A DNA stretch of 38,289 bases from Candidatus Aminicenantota bacterium (GCA_030603565.1 JAUVXM010000016.1:1-38289), one strand, 5' to 3'; numbered from the stretch's first letter, positions 24,634 to 31,228 are shown. A program made the numbers and translations. Notes: a model not told the origin generated them from the sequence alone.

Positions 24634-26028
24634 TCAAACCCCTGCATGCGGTGATTTTATGATCAGATGAAATACCGGCACCATATAATTCCAGATACAG
24701 TAATTGAAAAAAACAAACTCAACCAGCACAAACACTGCCACAGCTTTTTTCCCTGCCCCTTTGCGAATAAGATCCCCAAAAGTCTTAAGCCCCAGGGTAA
24801 ACAAATAGGCAATCGGCAGAATAAGCGGAAAAAAATGCCGTCCCTGTGCCCCCATACCATGACTTCCGTAATAAGTCCATACTGCCAATAGTTGAAAAAT
24901 TATGGCCAAAAGAAAAAATCCGCTGATTTTTAAATAAAAAGCATTTTCAATTTCTCTCCGCTTCCTTTTAATCTTTGCTAAGATATATTTTACAAAATAC
25001 ACCCCTACCCCAATTATTGTCACAAAAATTAAAACTCTCCAGATAAAATATACAGCTATACCAGTCCCAAAACTTGCCCAACCGAATTTTATTAAAAAAC
25101 TATCACACAGCAGATTAATAAATCCTGTGCTCTGGGAATCAAAAGCAAGCAGCCCGGGAAGCGCCTCGCCTATCTCAGCAAAGCTTTTTGTAAAAAGTCC
25201 GATACTGCTATCAGCCTGAAGAGGAAAAAGTATGACAAAAAGAGTAGAAAGCATAAGAACAGCCATGAAAAAAGTAATACTATACACAATTAAGTTTTTA
25301 TATTTTTCCCCCTGGATAAGGAAAAACGGAACTATTAGACTAAGCGGGAGAAGCAGAAAAGTTGACCTGTCAGTCATAAAACCAGCAAGTGCAGAAGCAT
25401 AAATGAGTATAAAATAAATTACATTAACCTCTCCTTTTATCAGAGAAACCACTGCATAAAAAAAGACAGCACTTAAAAATATTGCCATACAATCGGCATT
25501 TACAGAGACAATATTTACCAGAAACTGTGGTAAAAAAAGCATAAAAAGCAAACCCCAGGAAAAAAGCTCCTCATACTTTCCGGCAATTTTCCTTAATGAA
25601 ACTGCGGTGAGAAAGACAGCCCCAAAAATAAACAAAAAAGATACCAGGCGGCACAAATAATAGGCAAAGACAATATCATCCCTGAATAAAACCCTGACCA
25701 CATTCCCCATAATAAAATGATAGAGGAAAATTCTATTCAATCTATCTCTAAAATCAGAGGAGGGGCCATAATCCATGATAAAGCGGATATCGGATATCTT
25801 ATCAGGCAGATCCTTAGGCCTACCCATACCCAAAAGCTTCCACCAGTGGTGCTCATCCATAAACCGGATAATTTCCTGCTCCACAACTTCTCTCTGTCCC
25901 TCTCCCCTTGCCTGGATAAGAACAGCCCCAAAATGCTGAGGCTCATCCGGATTCTGAAAAGGAGGAATAATAAAATTAAACAAAACCCCCACAGCAGCAA
26001 AAAATACCCCAACTTTCCAAATCTTCAT
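24634..26028 (-). CDS. DUF2142-type polytopic membrane protein (possible GT-C-like)
   Basis: The 464-aa protein has about ten to twelve membrane segments. The first periplasmic loop carries 'PPFQNPDEPQHF' (about 22-33), the P..DEP.H motif of DUF2142 proteins; the acidic pair in the first loop is also the hallmark of GT-C lipid-linked glycosyltransferases. Family members sit in cell-surface polysaccharide loci, and their reaction is not settled. The ribosome site AGGAAAGCAGG before the ATG is part of the dispersed pyrimidine-word repeat read on the minus strand. It ends 29 bases before the radical SAM gene, so it probably starts the exporter transcript. Confidence 0.8.
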   Translation of the reverse strand: MKIWKVGVFFAAVGVLFNFIIPPFQNPDEPQHFGAVLIQARGEGQREVVEQEIIRFMDEHHWWKLLGMGRPKDLPDKISDIRFIMDYGPSSDFRDRLNRIFLYHFIMGNVVRVLFRDDIVFAYYLCRLVSFLFIFGAVFLTAVSLRKIAGKYEELFSWGLLFMLFLPQFLVNIVSVNADCMAIFLSAVFFYAVVSLIKGEVNVIYFILIYASALAGFMTDRSTFLLLPLSLIVPFFLIQGEKYKNLIVYSITFFMAVLMLSTLFVILFPLQADSSIGLFTKSFAEIGEALPGLLAFDSQSTGFINLLCDSFLIKFGWASFGTGIAVYFIWRVLIFVTIIGVGVYFVKYILAKIKRKRREIENAFYLKISGFFLLAIIFQLLAVWTYYGSHGMGAQGRHFFPLILPIAYLFTLGLKTFGDLIRKGAGKKAVAVFVLVEFVFFNYCIWNYMVPVFHLIIKSPHAGV

Positions 26029-26131
26029 CCTGCTTTCCTGCCTTTACTGTCTTTCCTGGTTTTATTTACCATTTACTATTTTCTATTAACAGGTTTTATC
26101 CATTTACTATTTACTATTTTCTGTCTTTATC

Positions 26132-26199
26132 CTGGTTTCCGGCTTGGCCGTCATCCCGGACTCCGATCCGGGACGGAATGACGATTAGCTCTTATAGCC
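26132..26199. repeat. dispersed CCCGGA/TCCGGG hairpin element, copy 1
   Basis: It runs from CTGGTTTCCGGCTTGG to TTAGCTCTTATAGCC. Outer arms CGTCAT/ATGACG and inner arms CCCGGA/TCCGGG form an imperfect hairpin with a CTCCGA loop and a 5-base bulge. Similar palindromes are scattered in many bacterial genomes as REP-like elements. Confidence 0.9.
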
Positions 26200-26228
26200 T
26201 TGGTTTTCCTGCCTTTTCTGTCTTTCCT

Positions 26229-26351
26229 GGTTTAAAGGTTTACCTTTGTGCTCCAGCACAAACTGGAAAGAGCTTTTTGTTTTTTGGATGCAAGCCAAAA
26301 AAGAAAAAGCGCCTTCTTATCCGCGTCCATCCGCGTCCTCCGTGTAAAATA
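26229..26351. repeat. 120-bp double-hairpin repeat, copy 2
   Basis: A GTGC-TCCA-GCAC hairpin is followed by 15-base arms CTTTTTGTTTTTTGG (26273-26287) and CCAAAAAAGAAAAAG (26295-26309), with one internal mismatch, around ATGCAAG. It ends in CCGCGTCCATCCGCG words. It lies just beyond the 3' end of the sugar transferase gene, and copy 3 lies in the same position relative to the next gene. Confidence 0.9.
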
Positions 26352-26356
26352 AGCCT

Positions 26357-26929
26357 TCATGGTTTTAATTTTTCTGCTTTTCCTATGGTAATTGTCTTAG
26401 CCAATATCTTAAGATCAAACCACAAACTCCGATGCTTAATATAATATAGGTCATATTCCAATTTTTTATCAGAATCCTCTAGGGAAGCCACATGGGGATA
26501 ATTAACCTGAGCCCAACCTGTAATGCCCGGCTTCACCCTATTACGAAGTTTAAACAAAGGGATCGTTTTTCTTAACTCTTTCTCAAATTCAGGCCTTTCC
26601 GGCCGCGGACCTACCAGACTCATCTCACCCCGGATAATATTGATAAGCTGAGGCAGTTCATCCAGATGAAACAGGCGCAAAATTTTTCCCACTGGAGTAA
26701 TCCTTATGTCATTCTCATGCGGCCAAACCGGACCTTCCTTTTCCGCATCTTCTATCATAGACCTAAATTTGATAAGCTTGAAAATCTTCCCATTTTTACC
26801 TACTCTTTCCTGGGTAAAAAACACCTGCCCCTTGGAATCCATTTTAATGGCCAAAGCAATAAACGGCCATATAACCAGACTTCCTAGCAGCAGCAAAAAA
26901 GCAAGCCCAAAATCCATCAATGCTTTCAT
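26357..26929 (-). CDS. initiating sugar-phosphate transferase (PglC/WcaJ catalytic-domain type)
   Basis: From ATG 26929 the product is 190 aa, the size of a minimal monotopic phosphoglycosyl transferase that moves a sugar-1-phosphate onto undecaprenyl phosphate. It starts repeat-unit synthesis at the inner membrane. It has an N-terminal re-entrant helix, 'FFTQERVGKNGKIFKLIKFR', the catalytic 'HLDELPQL' (Asp-Glu pair), 'GEMSLVGPRPERP' and 'VKPGITGWAQV'. An in-frame ATG 48 bases upstream (26977) would add 16 residues beginning MTAKPETRE that are encoded by the dispersed repeat. The internal ATG has AAGGAAAAGC before it and begins at the family's usual point, so it is preferred. Confidence 0.93.
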   Translation of the reverse strand: MKALMDFGLAFLLLLGSLVIWPFIALAIKMDSKGQVFFTQERVGKNGKIFKLIKFRSMIEDAEKEGPVWPHENDIRITPVGKILRLFHLDELPQLINIIRGEMSLVGPRPERPEFEKELRKTIPLFKLRNRVKPGITGWAQVNYPHVASLEDSDKKLEYDLYYIKHRSLWFDLKILAKTITIGKAEKLKP

Positions 26930-26954
26930 GCTTTTCCTTCTTTCCCTGCTTTCC

Positions 26955-27050
26955 CTGGTTTCCGGCTTGGCCGTCATCCCGGACTCCGATCCGGGACGGA
27001 ATGACGATGCTTAAACTCGCCGGAATGACGATTAGCTCTTATGGTCCTGG
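26955..27050. repeat. dispersed CCCGGA/TCCGGG hairpin element, copy 2 (composite)
   Basis: The core is identical to copy 1. It is followed by ATGCTTAAACTCGCC and a second GGAATGACGATTAGC end, so two element ends are joined. The ATGCTTAAACTCG joint reappears in inverse orientation near 37975. Confidence 0.88.
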
Positions 27051-27059
27051 TTTTCCTGG

Positions 27060-27297
27060 TTTTATTTACCATTTACTATTTACTATTAACAGGTTTTATC
27101 TATTTACCATTTACTATTTACTATTAACAGGTTTTATCCATTTACTATTTACTATTAACAGGTTTTATCCATTTACCATTTACTATTAACAGGTTTTATC
27201 TATTTACCATTTACCATTTACTATTAACAGGTTTTATCTATTTACCATTTACCATTTACTATTAACAGGTTTTATCTATTTACCATTTTCTGTCTTT
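27060..27297. repeat. 31/38-bp tandem repeat array
   Basis: AACAGGTTTTATC recurs at 27088, 27126, 27157, 27188, 27226 and 27264 (steps of 38, 31, 31, 38 and 38). The 7-base difference is one extra ATTTACC/ATTTACT subunit. The array is a nested satellite of 7-bp words, with no variable spacers. Confidence 0.92.
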
Positions 27298-27309
27298 ATC
27301 CTGTCTTTC

Positions 27310-27432
27310 CTGGTTTAAAGGTTTACCTTCGTGCTCCAGCACAAACTGGAAAGAGCTTTTTGTTTTTTGGATGCAAGCCAAAAAAGAAAAGCGCCTTCTT
27401 ATCCGCGTCCATCCGTGTCCTCAGTGTAAAAT
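27310..27432. repeat. 120-bp double-hairpin repeat, copy 3
   Basis: It is nearly identical to copy 2, differing by a C for T before GTGCTCCAGCAC and by one A fewer in the right arm. It lies 15 bases beyond the stop of the UPF0104-type gene. Confidence 0.9.
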
Positions 27433-27447
27433 ATCATTTTAAACGTT

Positions 27448-28428
27448 TTAGTTTTCTTGCTTTTTGTTTCCTTGTTTTAATAGATAAACCTGCCCTAACA
27501 AAAGCTTCGGCAAAAAAGCCACAAGATGCAACATAATAGCATAACTCAATGCCAGCCCTTTTGAAATCCCAAATATTGAAAGCGCCAAAACCACAACATA
27601 CTCAAATATCCCAATCTTCCCAGGAACCGAAGGCGGGATGTTACCCACCTGAATAGCAAGCAGGACTACCAATCCTACCCAGAAGGAAAGCTCAATGTTA
27701 AAAGCTTTAAACATAAAAAAATTTGTCAAAGCCTGAGCACCTACAAATCCCAGAGACAGCACCAGCACCAAAGCAAAAACTTTAGAGCTTTTTAGCAACT
27801 GAAAAGATTCAGTCCCTGACTCAAAAAAATCCAAAACTTTTTCTCGATATTTTTTCGGAAACAACCCGGATATCTTCCGTAACAGCCTGAGGAACATCTC
27901 AGGTTTAAGAATAATAAAAATCATAAAAACAACTGTCAGAACACAAAGAAAAAGAGCAGCCAAATGCCCCTTTATCTGCTGTTCAATAGCAAATACAGTG
28001 GGAATAAATATCCAGAAAGACAAAAACACAAAAAAATCAAAAAACTTCTCAATAAAAACCGTACCCATTGCATAACCTGCCGGAACTTTATAGTGTTTGG
28101 AAACAAGATATGCCCGCACTATCTCTCCAAATCGAGCTGGGAAAACAATATTTGTATACTGAGAAATAATATTAAAGCGAAAAAGACGACCCAAAGAAAT
28201 CTTTGCCTCAGGCTTTAAAAGAATCTGCCACCTCACCCCCAATGCAAATACAGACAAAACCACATTAAAAAGCGCAACAACAACCCAAAAAAAATGAACC
28301 CGGGAAAGAGACATTCTCAAAACCCCCCAGTCTATCTTCCTGAAACAAAGCCACAGCGCTACTCCAGTAACAAGAAAACTAAAAACAACCCGAACCCACT
28401 TCTTCTTAAGAATATTTTTTATGGACAT
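27448..28428 (-). CDS. LPG-synthase transmembrane/UPF0104 family membrane protein
   Basis: The 326-aa protein has about eight membrane segments, which is full length for the stand-alone LPG_synthase_TM family (the MprF flippase half and AglD-type proteins). Landmarks are 'ALGVRWQILLKP' (about 62-73), 'ISQYTNIVFPARFGEIVRAY' (about 88-107, the conserved P.R.GE.VR), 'FIEKFFDFF' and 'NIPPSVPGKIGIFE' (about 252-265, the P..PG.IG..E motif). Members are thought to move or modify lipid-linked intermediates, and their presence in glycan loci is common. An in-frame start at 28428 is supported by GGAG 3 bases upstream, but that GGAG sits on the arm of a small hairpin. Confidence 0.9.
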   Translation of the reverse strand: MSIKNILKKKWVRVVFSFLVTGVALWLCFRKIDWGVLRMSLSRVHFFWVVVALFNVVLSVFALGVRWQILLKPEAKISLGRLFRFNIISQYTNIVFPARFGEIVRAYLVSKHYKVPAGYAMGTVFIEKFFDFFVFLSFWIFIPTVFAIEQQIKGHLAALFLCVLTVVFMIFIILKPEMFLRLLRKISGLFPKKYREKVLDFFESGTESFQLLKSSKVFALVLVLSLGFVGAQALTNFFMFKAFNIELSFWVGLVVLLAIQVGNIPPSVPGKIGIFEYVVVLALSIFGISKGLALSYAIMLHLVAFLPKLLLGQVYLLKQGNKKQEN

Positions 28429-28433
28429 GATCT

Positions 28434-28446
28434 CCGTCGGGGACGG
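28434..28446. promoter_or_regulatory. small hairpin overlapping the ribosome site of the UPF0104-type gene
   Basis: On the minus strand CCGTC-CCC-GACGG is followed directly by AGATC and the ATG at 28428, so the GG of the GGAG ribosome site lies in the 3' arm. Folding could lower translation. Only a 5-bp stem, so the effect is uncertain. Confidence 0.35.
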
Positions 28447-28492
28447 TCCTTAATTTCTTAACAATGTAGCAATGTAACAATGCACCTTCCAA

Positions 28493-28831
28493 TTATTTAA
28501 ATAACTTCTTCTCTATCCTCTTCTTCTTAAGCTTCACCCACACTCTATCCAATTTTGCATACCACAAAGCTACTAAAAACGCTGTTACTCCAAAAACACC
28601 AGCTATCATAGGATCATGGAGAGAGCCGCTGATCCCTGCAAGGATTAAAATCCCGCCAATATGAACAGGTTTTAAAAAAGAGCTGCCGGAAAAAATCTCT
28701 TTCCAACTTGTTTTTTTCAGATGAATTAAAAATTCATGATAACTAAACGTTGCCAAAACAACAGCCAACCCAAAAATCCAGAGAAAGTAAGCCAGCACCC
28801 TCCCCCATGGAAAACCTATAGCCTCATTCAT
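28493..28831 (-). CDS. small membrane protein of unknown function
   Basis: The 112-aa protein has membrane segments at about 10-30, 53-70 and 73-92, a cytoplasmic basic tail 'KLKKKRIEKKLF', and a soluble loop with 'SYHEFLIHLKKTSWKE'. No family was recognised. It sits between the ExoA-like GT2 gene (34 bases) and the UPF0104-type gene (64 bases) on the same strand, which favours a role as a partner in the same membrane step, for example as a subunit helping the GT2 (inference only). The phase and strong hydrophobic pattern make it a likely real gene. Confidence 0.65.
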   Translation of the reverse strand: MNEAIGFPWGRVLAYFLWIFGLAVVLATFSYHEFLIHLKKTSWKEIFSGSSFLKPVHIGGILILAGISGSLHDPMIAGVFGVTAFLVALWYAKLDRVWVKLKKKRIEKKLFK

Positions 28832-28865
28832 CTCTTCCTGATTTTATATTTTTTTCTACTTTTAC

Positions 28866-29882
28866 TCAACCTTTGCTACTTTTCCGGCTAACAAAGTAAG
28901 CCAGAAATCCAACTCCCCAGCACACATGCATAACAGCCCAAGCCCCAGCCACCATAAGCCTCCGCTTTACAGGAACCACCTCTCCTGCTTTTCCTGTTTT
29001 CTCTGTCTCTCCTGCTTTTCCTGCTTTTAAAGCTATCCCCCCCAGAACCAACAGATAAGCAAGCGGCACTCCCCAAAAAAAAGTCAGCCAAAAACCAAGC
29101 CCCCCAGAAAGCCCAAGACCTACAACCAGAGCCACCGGCGCAGCCTGCCTCCACGAAGTCATAGCCTTATGCTTTAAAGTCGTATATGCCCGCCCTTTTC
29201 CATACCTGAAATACTGCATGGCAAGCTTTTTAAAGCTTTCTCTCGGGAAGTATTCTACTTTAAGCGAGCCGTCTATATATATTTTTTTACCTGCTTTTGA
29301 AATTCTTAAATTAAGCTCTGCATCCTCATTCGGCACAGCTTTTGGATCATAAAGCCCGACTTCATCAAATAGACTTTTCCGAAAAGCTCCCAGATACACA
29401 GTATCTACAAATCCTTTATATTTACCCAGATGCCACCTGGCATCCCCTACACCCACAGGATGACTTAAAGCCATAGCAATTACCTTCTGCCCCTCATCTT
29501 CTCCCTGAGGAAACATCATGCCCCCCACATTAGCAGCCCCTGTATCCTCCAGCATCTTTATACACTGCTTAATATATCCCTGGGGATATAGACAATGAGC
29601 ATCAGCCCTCAGGATAATCTCTCCCTTCGCCTCAGCTATACCTAAATTCATACCATAAGCCTGGGATCTGCCGGGATTTTCTAAAAGCTTTACCCGAACC
29701 CCCTTGTCCATAAAAGACTTTACAATCTCCTGAGTTTTATCCTCACTCATCCCATCTACGACAATAAGCTCGCAATTGTCCCGAAAATAATCATCCTTTA
29801 AACTCTCAATCGCCGGCAAAATAAACCGCTCCTCATTAAAAGCCGGCATAACAACACTAATTTTTATCTGCTTTTCCTGCAT
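28866..29882 (-). CDS. GT2 glycosyltransferase, succinoglycan ExoA-like, with repeat-derived insertion
   Basis: The 338-aa protein has a GT-A catalytic domain with 'SVVMPAFNEERFILPAIESL' (about 9-28), 'LIVVDGMSEDKT', 'ILRADAHCLYP' (DxD equivalent, about 94-104), 'VDTVYLGAFRKSLFDEVG' and 'NEDAELNLRI' with the conserved ED. C-terminal membrane segments follow, as in ExoA-type beta-glycosyltransferases. Between two of them a charged stretch 'KAGKAGETEKTGKAGE' is encoded by the pyrimidine repeat words (28981-29032) and is unlikely to be ancestral. AAGGAA lies directly before the ATG and comes from the same word family. It should add a sugar to the lipid-linked chain at the inner membrane. Confidence 0.9.
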   Translation of the reverse strand: MQEKQIKISVVMPAFNEERFILPAIESLKDDYFRDNCELIVVDGMSEDKTQEIVKSFMDKGVRVKLLENPGRSQAYGMNLGIAEAKGEIILRADAHCLYPQGYIKQCIKMLEDTGAANVGGMMFPQGEDEGQKVIAMALSHPVGVGDARWHLGKYKGFVDTVYLGAFRKSLFDEVGLYDPKAVPNEDAELNLRISKAGKKIYIDGSLKVEYFPRESFKKLAMQYFRYGKGRAYTTLKHKAMTSWRQAAPVALVVGLGLSGGLGFWLTFFWGVPLAYLLVLGGIALKAGKAGETEKTGKAGEVVPVKRRLMVAGAWAVMHVCWGVGFLAYFVSRKSSKG

Positions 29883-29893
29883 TTCCTTAATTC

Positions 29894-29967
29894 CCTGGTT
29901 TCCGGCTTGGCCGTCATCCCGGACTCCGATCCGGGACGGAATGACGATTAGCCCTTATAGCCCTGGA
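29894..29967. repeat. dispersed CCCGGA/TCCGGG hairpin element, copy 3
   Basis: It has the same core and flanks as copy 1 (CTGGTTTCCGGCTTGG to TTAGCCCTTATAGCCCTGG) in the same orientation. It lies exactly between the last glycan gene and the higA stop, at the boundary of the accessory island. Confidence 0.9.
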
Positions 29968-29968
29968 A

Positions 29969-30289
29969 TTACGGATTAGATGCAAGGCTATGACGACTAC
30001 ACGTGTCGATAACTTCCCTATCCAGCCGATCTGAAATTGATTCTTCAGTCACAGCAAGATCATAATGAGTTTGCAAATTCATCCAGCTTTGGGCGTCCGT
30101 GCCAAAAAAACGGGCCAATCTCAAGGCCGTATCAGCTGTGATCGAACGTTTCCCCGAGATGATTTCGCCGATGCGCCGCTGGGAGACACTTATGGATTTT
30201 GCGAGTCTATATCGTGTAATCCCCATAGGTTTCAGAAAATCTTCCATCAGAATTTCACCAGGATGGATTGGGGGCATATCTTTTTTCAT
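29969..30289 (-). CDS. higA: HigA antitoxin (XRE-family HTH)
   Basis: The 106-aa protein opens with 'PPIHPGEILMEDFLKPMGIT', the hallmark of HigA antitoxins, followed by an XRE helix-turn-helix 'YRLAKSISVSQRRIGEIISG' (about 28-47) and 'TALRLARFFGTDAQSWMNLQ'. It binds and neutralises HigB and represses the operon through the operator upstream of higB. AAGGAGAG stands 5 bases before the ATG, a much stronger ribosome site than that of the toxin. It follows higB by 12 bases, the usual toxin-first order of this type II system. A slightly extended C-terminus 'DTCSRHSLASNP' runs up to the repeat element. Confidence 0.95.
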   Translation of the reverse strand: MKKDMPPIHPGEILMEDFLKPMGITRYRLAKSISVSQRRIGEIISGKRSITADTALRLARFFGTDAQSWMNLQTHYDLAVTEESISDRLDREVIDTCSRHSLASNP

Positions 30290-30301
30290 GGTTTCTCTCC
30301 T

Positions 30302-30583
30302 TTAGTGGTAGTCAACAATTTCGACGTTATAGGCGTGCCCATCTTTCCATATGAAGCAGATTCGCCACTGGTCGTTAATTCGGATACTCCATTGGCCTTT
30401 TCTGTTGCCTCCAATCTTCTCAAGCCTATTCGCAGGAGGGATTCGGAGGAATTCCAGGGTTGCTGCTCCATGAATTTGTGTCAGTTTGCGAAGGCAAACC
30501 CGTTGAATATTCGTCGGCAACCGGGAAGAAAAAGAACCCTTGAAAACCTGCTCGGTATCCTTGGACCGAAACGTCTTAATCAT
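30302..30583 (-). CDS. higB: HigB toxin (RelE-like mRNA interferase)
   Basis: At 93 aa this is a complete HigB: 'MIKTFRSKDTEQVFKG' at the start, 'IPPANRLEKIGGNRKGQWSI' (about 49-68), 'INDQWRICFIWKDG' and the terminal 'VEIVDYH'. HigB cleaves ribosome-bound mRNA; the Arg/His-rich C-terminal region with RICF and DYH matches the active-site side of the family. No Shine-Dalgarno precedes the ATG, and the -10 box ends 6 bases upstream, so the transcript should begin at or next to the A of ATG (leaderless). Confidence 0.95.
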   Translation of the reverse strand: MIKTFRSKDTEQVFKGSFSSRLPTNIQRVCLRKLTQIHGAATLEFLRIPPANRLEKIGGNRKGQWSIRINDQWRICFIWKDGHAYNVEIVDYH

Positions 30584-30589
30584 TAACCG

Positions 30590-30618
30590 ATACTAACAAA
30601 CGGCGTTAGTATTGTCAA
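30590..30618 (-). promoter_or_regulatory. higBA promoter with operator between -35 and -10
   Basis: On the minus strand TTGACA (30618-30613), exactly 17 bases and TAGTAT (30595-30590). The perfect inverted repeat ATACTAAC/GTTAGTAT (30590-30597 and 30605-30612, 7-base gap) fills the spacer and overlaps the -10, so HigA binding would block RNA polymerase. ACTAACGC also occurs as a direct repeat on both sides of the -35 (30603-30610 and 30619-30626, 16 bases apart). Confidence 0.85.
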
Positions 30619-30621
30619 GCG

Positions 30622-30732
30622 TTAGTGCTGCTCAAGCTGAATACGATTAAAATTTGGGGCTATCTTCTGGACATCCTGAAGAGAAAATACCGGGTACATT
30701 GAGAGCTTTTTTTGAAATTCAATTATCTGCAT
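30622..30732 (-). pseudogene. truncated AbiEi-like winged-helix gene remnant
   Basis: A 36-codon open frame from ATG 30732 encodes 'MQIIEFQKKLSMYPVFSL', then 'QDVQKIAPNFNRIQLEQH' and a stop. This is the N-terminal pattern of AbiEi-type antitoxin/transcriptional regulator proteins, in which the next residues would be 'W...GYI..L..G.Y'. The frame is lost exactly where the direct repeat beside the higBA promoter begins. A plausible own promoter lies 41 bases upstream. The rest of the gene and any AbiEii partner are absent, so higBA probably inserted into or replaced it. Assignment is from pattern memory on 36 residues. Confidence 0.55.
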
Positions 30733-30772
30733 TAAATTCTACAAAGCATCAAAAAAGTATCTTTACAGAATC

Positions 30773-30801
30773 ATATTAGCATAAGTAATAAAAGGATACA
30801 A
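30773..30801 (-). promoter_or_regulatory. candidate promoter of the AbiEi-like remnant
   Basis: On the minus strand TTGTAT (30801-30796), 17 bases and TAATAT (30778-30773), 40 bases upstream of the remnant's ATG. Transcription from here would run through the remnant into higBA and would give higB an untranslated leader as an alternative to its own leaderless promoter. Confidence 0.45.
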
Positions 30802-30830
30802 GAAAAATTGCTAAGAATTTCCGCCTTTAT

Positions 30831-30870
30831 CCTGGTTTCCGGCTTTCGCCGGAATGACGATTAGCTCTGG
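30831..30870. repeat. short GCCGGAATGACG hairpin element, copy 1
   Basis: CCTGGTTTCCGGCTTTCGCC is followed by GGAATGACGATTAGCTCTGG. The arms TTCCGGC and GCCGGAA pair. It has the same ends as the long CCCGGA/TCCGGG element with a shorter centre. Confidence 0.85.
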
Positions 30871-31163
30871 TTTCCGGTTGTTTTTTGGGTGAGGGTTTTC
30901 AGCAATGTAGCAATGAAACAATGTAATAATGATTCTTTAACATCCGCGTCCTTAATGCAAATAAGCCTCTAAGCTTTTACTTTTCACCATTTACCATTTA
31001 CTATTTTCTGCCTTTATCCTGCCTTTCCTGGTTTAATGGTTTATTCATTGCATAAATATTGCCATTCATTTATTTATTCCCAGCCATTTTCTTAATTTAT
31101 ATTTATTATTTCCTTGCAATTATCTTTAATATTTGATATTTTTTAACAGTTCACAGGTTAAGG

Positions 31164-31198
31164 GTAATCAAAGATTACAGATTGCCTTTGTATAAGGC
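31164..31198 (+). promoter_or_regulatory. two adjacent hairpins in the leader of the AAA ATPase gene
   Basis: GTAATC-AAA-GATTAC (31164-31178) and GCCTT-TGTAT-AAGGC (31184-31198) lie back to back 31 bases before the ATG, just ahead of the AAGGAGG ribosome site at 31213-31219. They could be protein operators or mRNA hairpins. Confidence 0.4.
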
Positions 31199-31228
31199 CG
31201 TGAAGTATTAGTAAGGAGGACTCTGATT

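Larger units (their letters stand above)
26029..26356. other. 328-bp repeat-filled intergenic region, no gene
   Basis: It contains, left to right, pyrimidine words (CTTTCCTGCC/TTTTACC), TTTACTATT words with AACAGGTTTTATCC, one long hairpin element (26132-26199) and one 120-bp double-hairpin element (26229-26351). Open frames across it are repeat translations and are not called. Confidence 0.85.
26930..27447. other. 518-bp repeat-filled intergenic region, no gene
   Basis: It holds pyrimidine words, a composite hairpin element (26955-27050), a six-unit 31/38-bp tandem array (27060-27297) and double-hairpin copy 3 (27310-27432). Open frames here translate repeats only. It has the same component order as 26029-26356 with the tandem array expanded. 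Confidence 0.85.
30733..31228. other. intergenic region with repeat words, no intact gene
   Basis: It contains the promoter of the AbiEi-like remnant, a short hairpin element (30831-30870), the word GCAATGTAGCAATGAAACAA (related words also at 28461), TTTACCATTTACTATT and pyrimidine words (30980-31040), an AT-rich stretch, and two small hairpins before the AAA ATPase gene. Confidence 0.7.

Noticed and set aside
26270-26312. Intrinsic terminator after the sugar transferase gene
   Set aside because: The stem is almost entirely A-T with no following U-run on the minus strand, so it does not meet terminator criteria; it is kept as part of a repeat.
26178-27189. Several 70-100 codon plus-strand open frames between 26.2 and 27.2 kb
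   Set aside because: They are made of repeat words or lie antisense to the sugar transferase gene; none has a ribosome site or family-like pattern.
27060-27297. CRISPR-like regularly spaced repeats
   Set aside because: The sequence between AACAGGTTTTATC words is itself repeated (TTTACCATT/TTTACTATT), so there are no unique spacers, and no cas gene is nearby. It is a nested tandem repeat.
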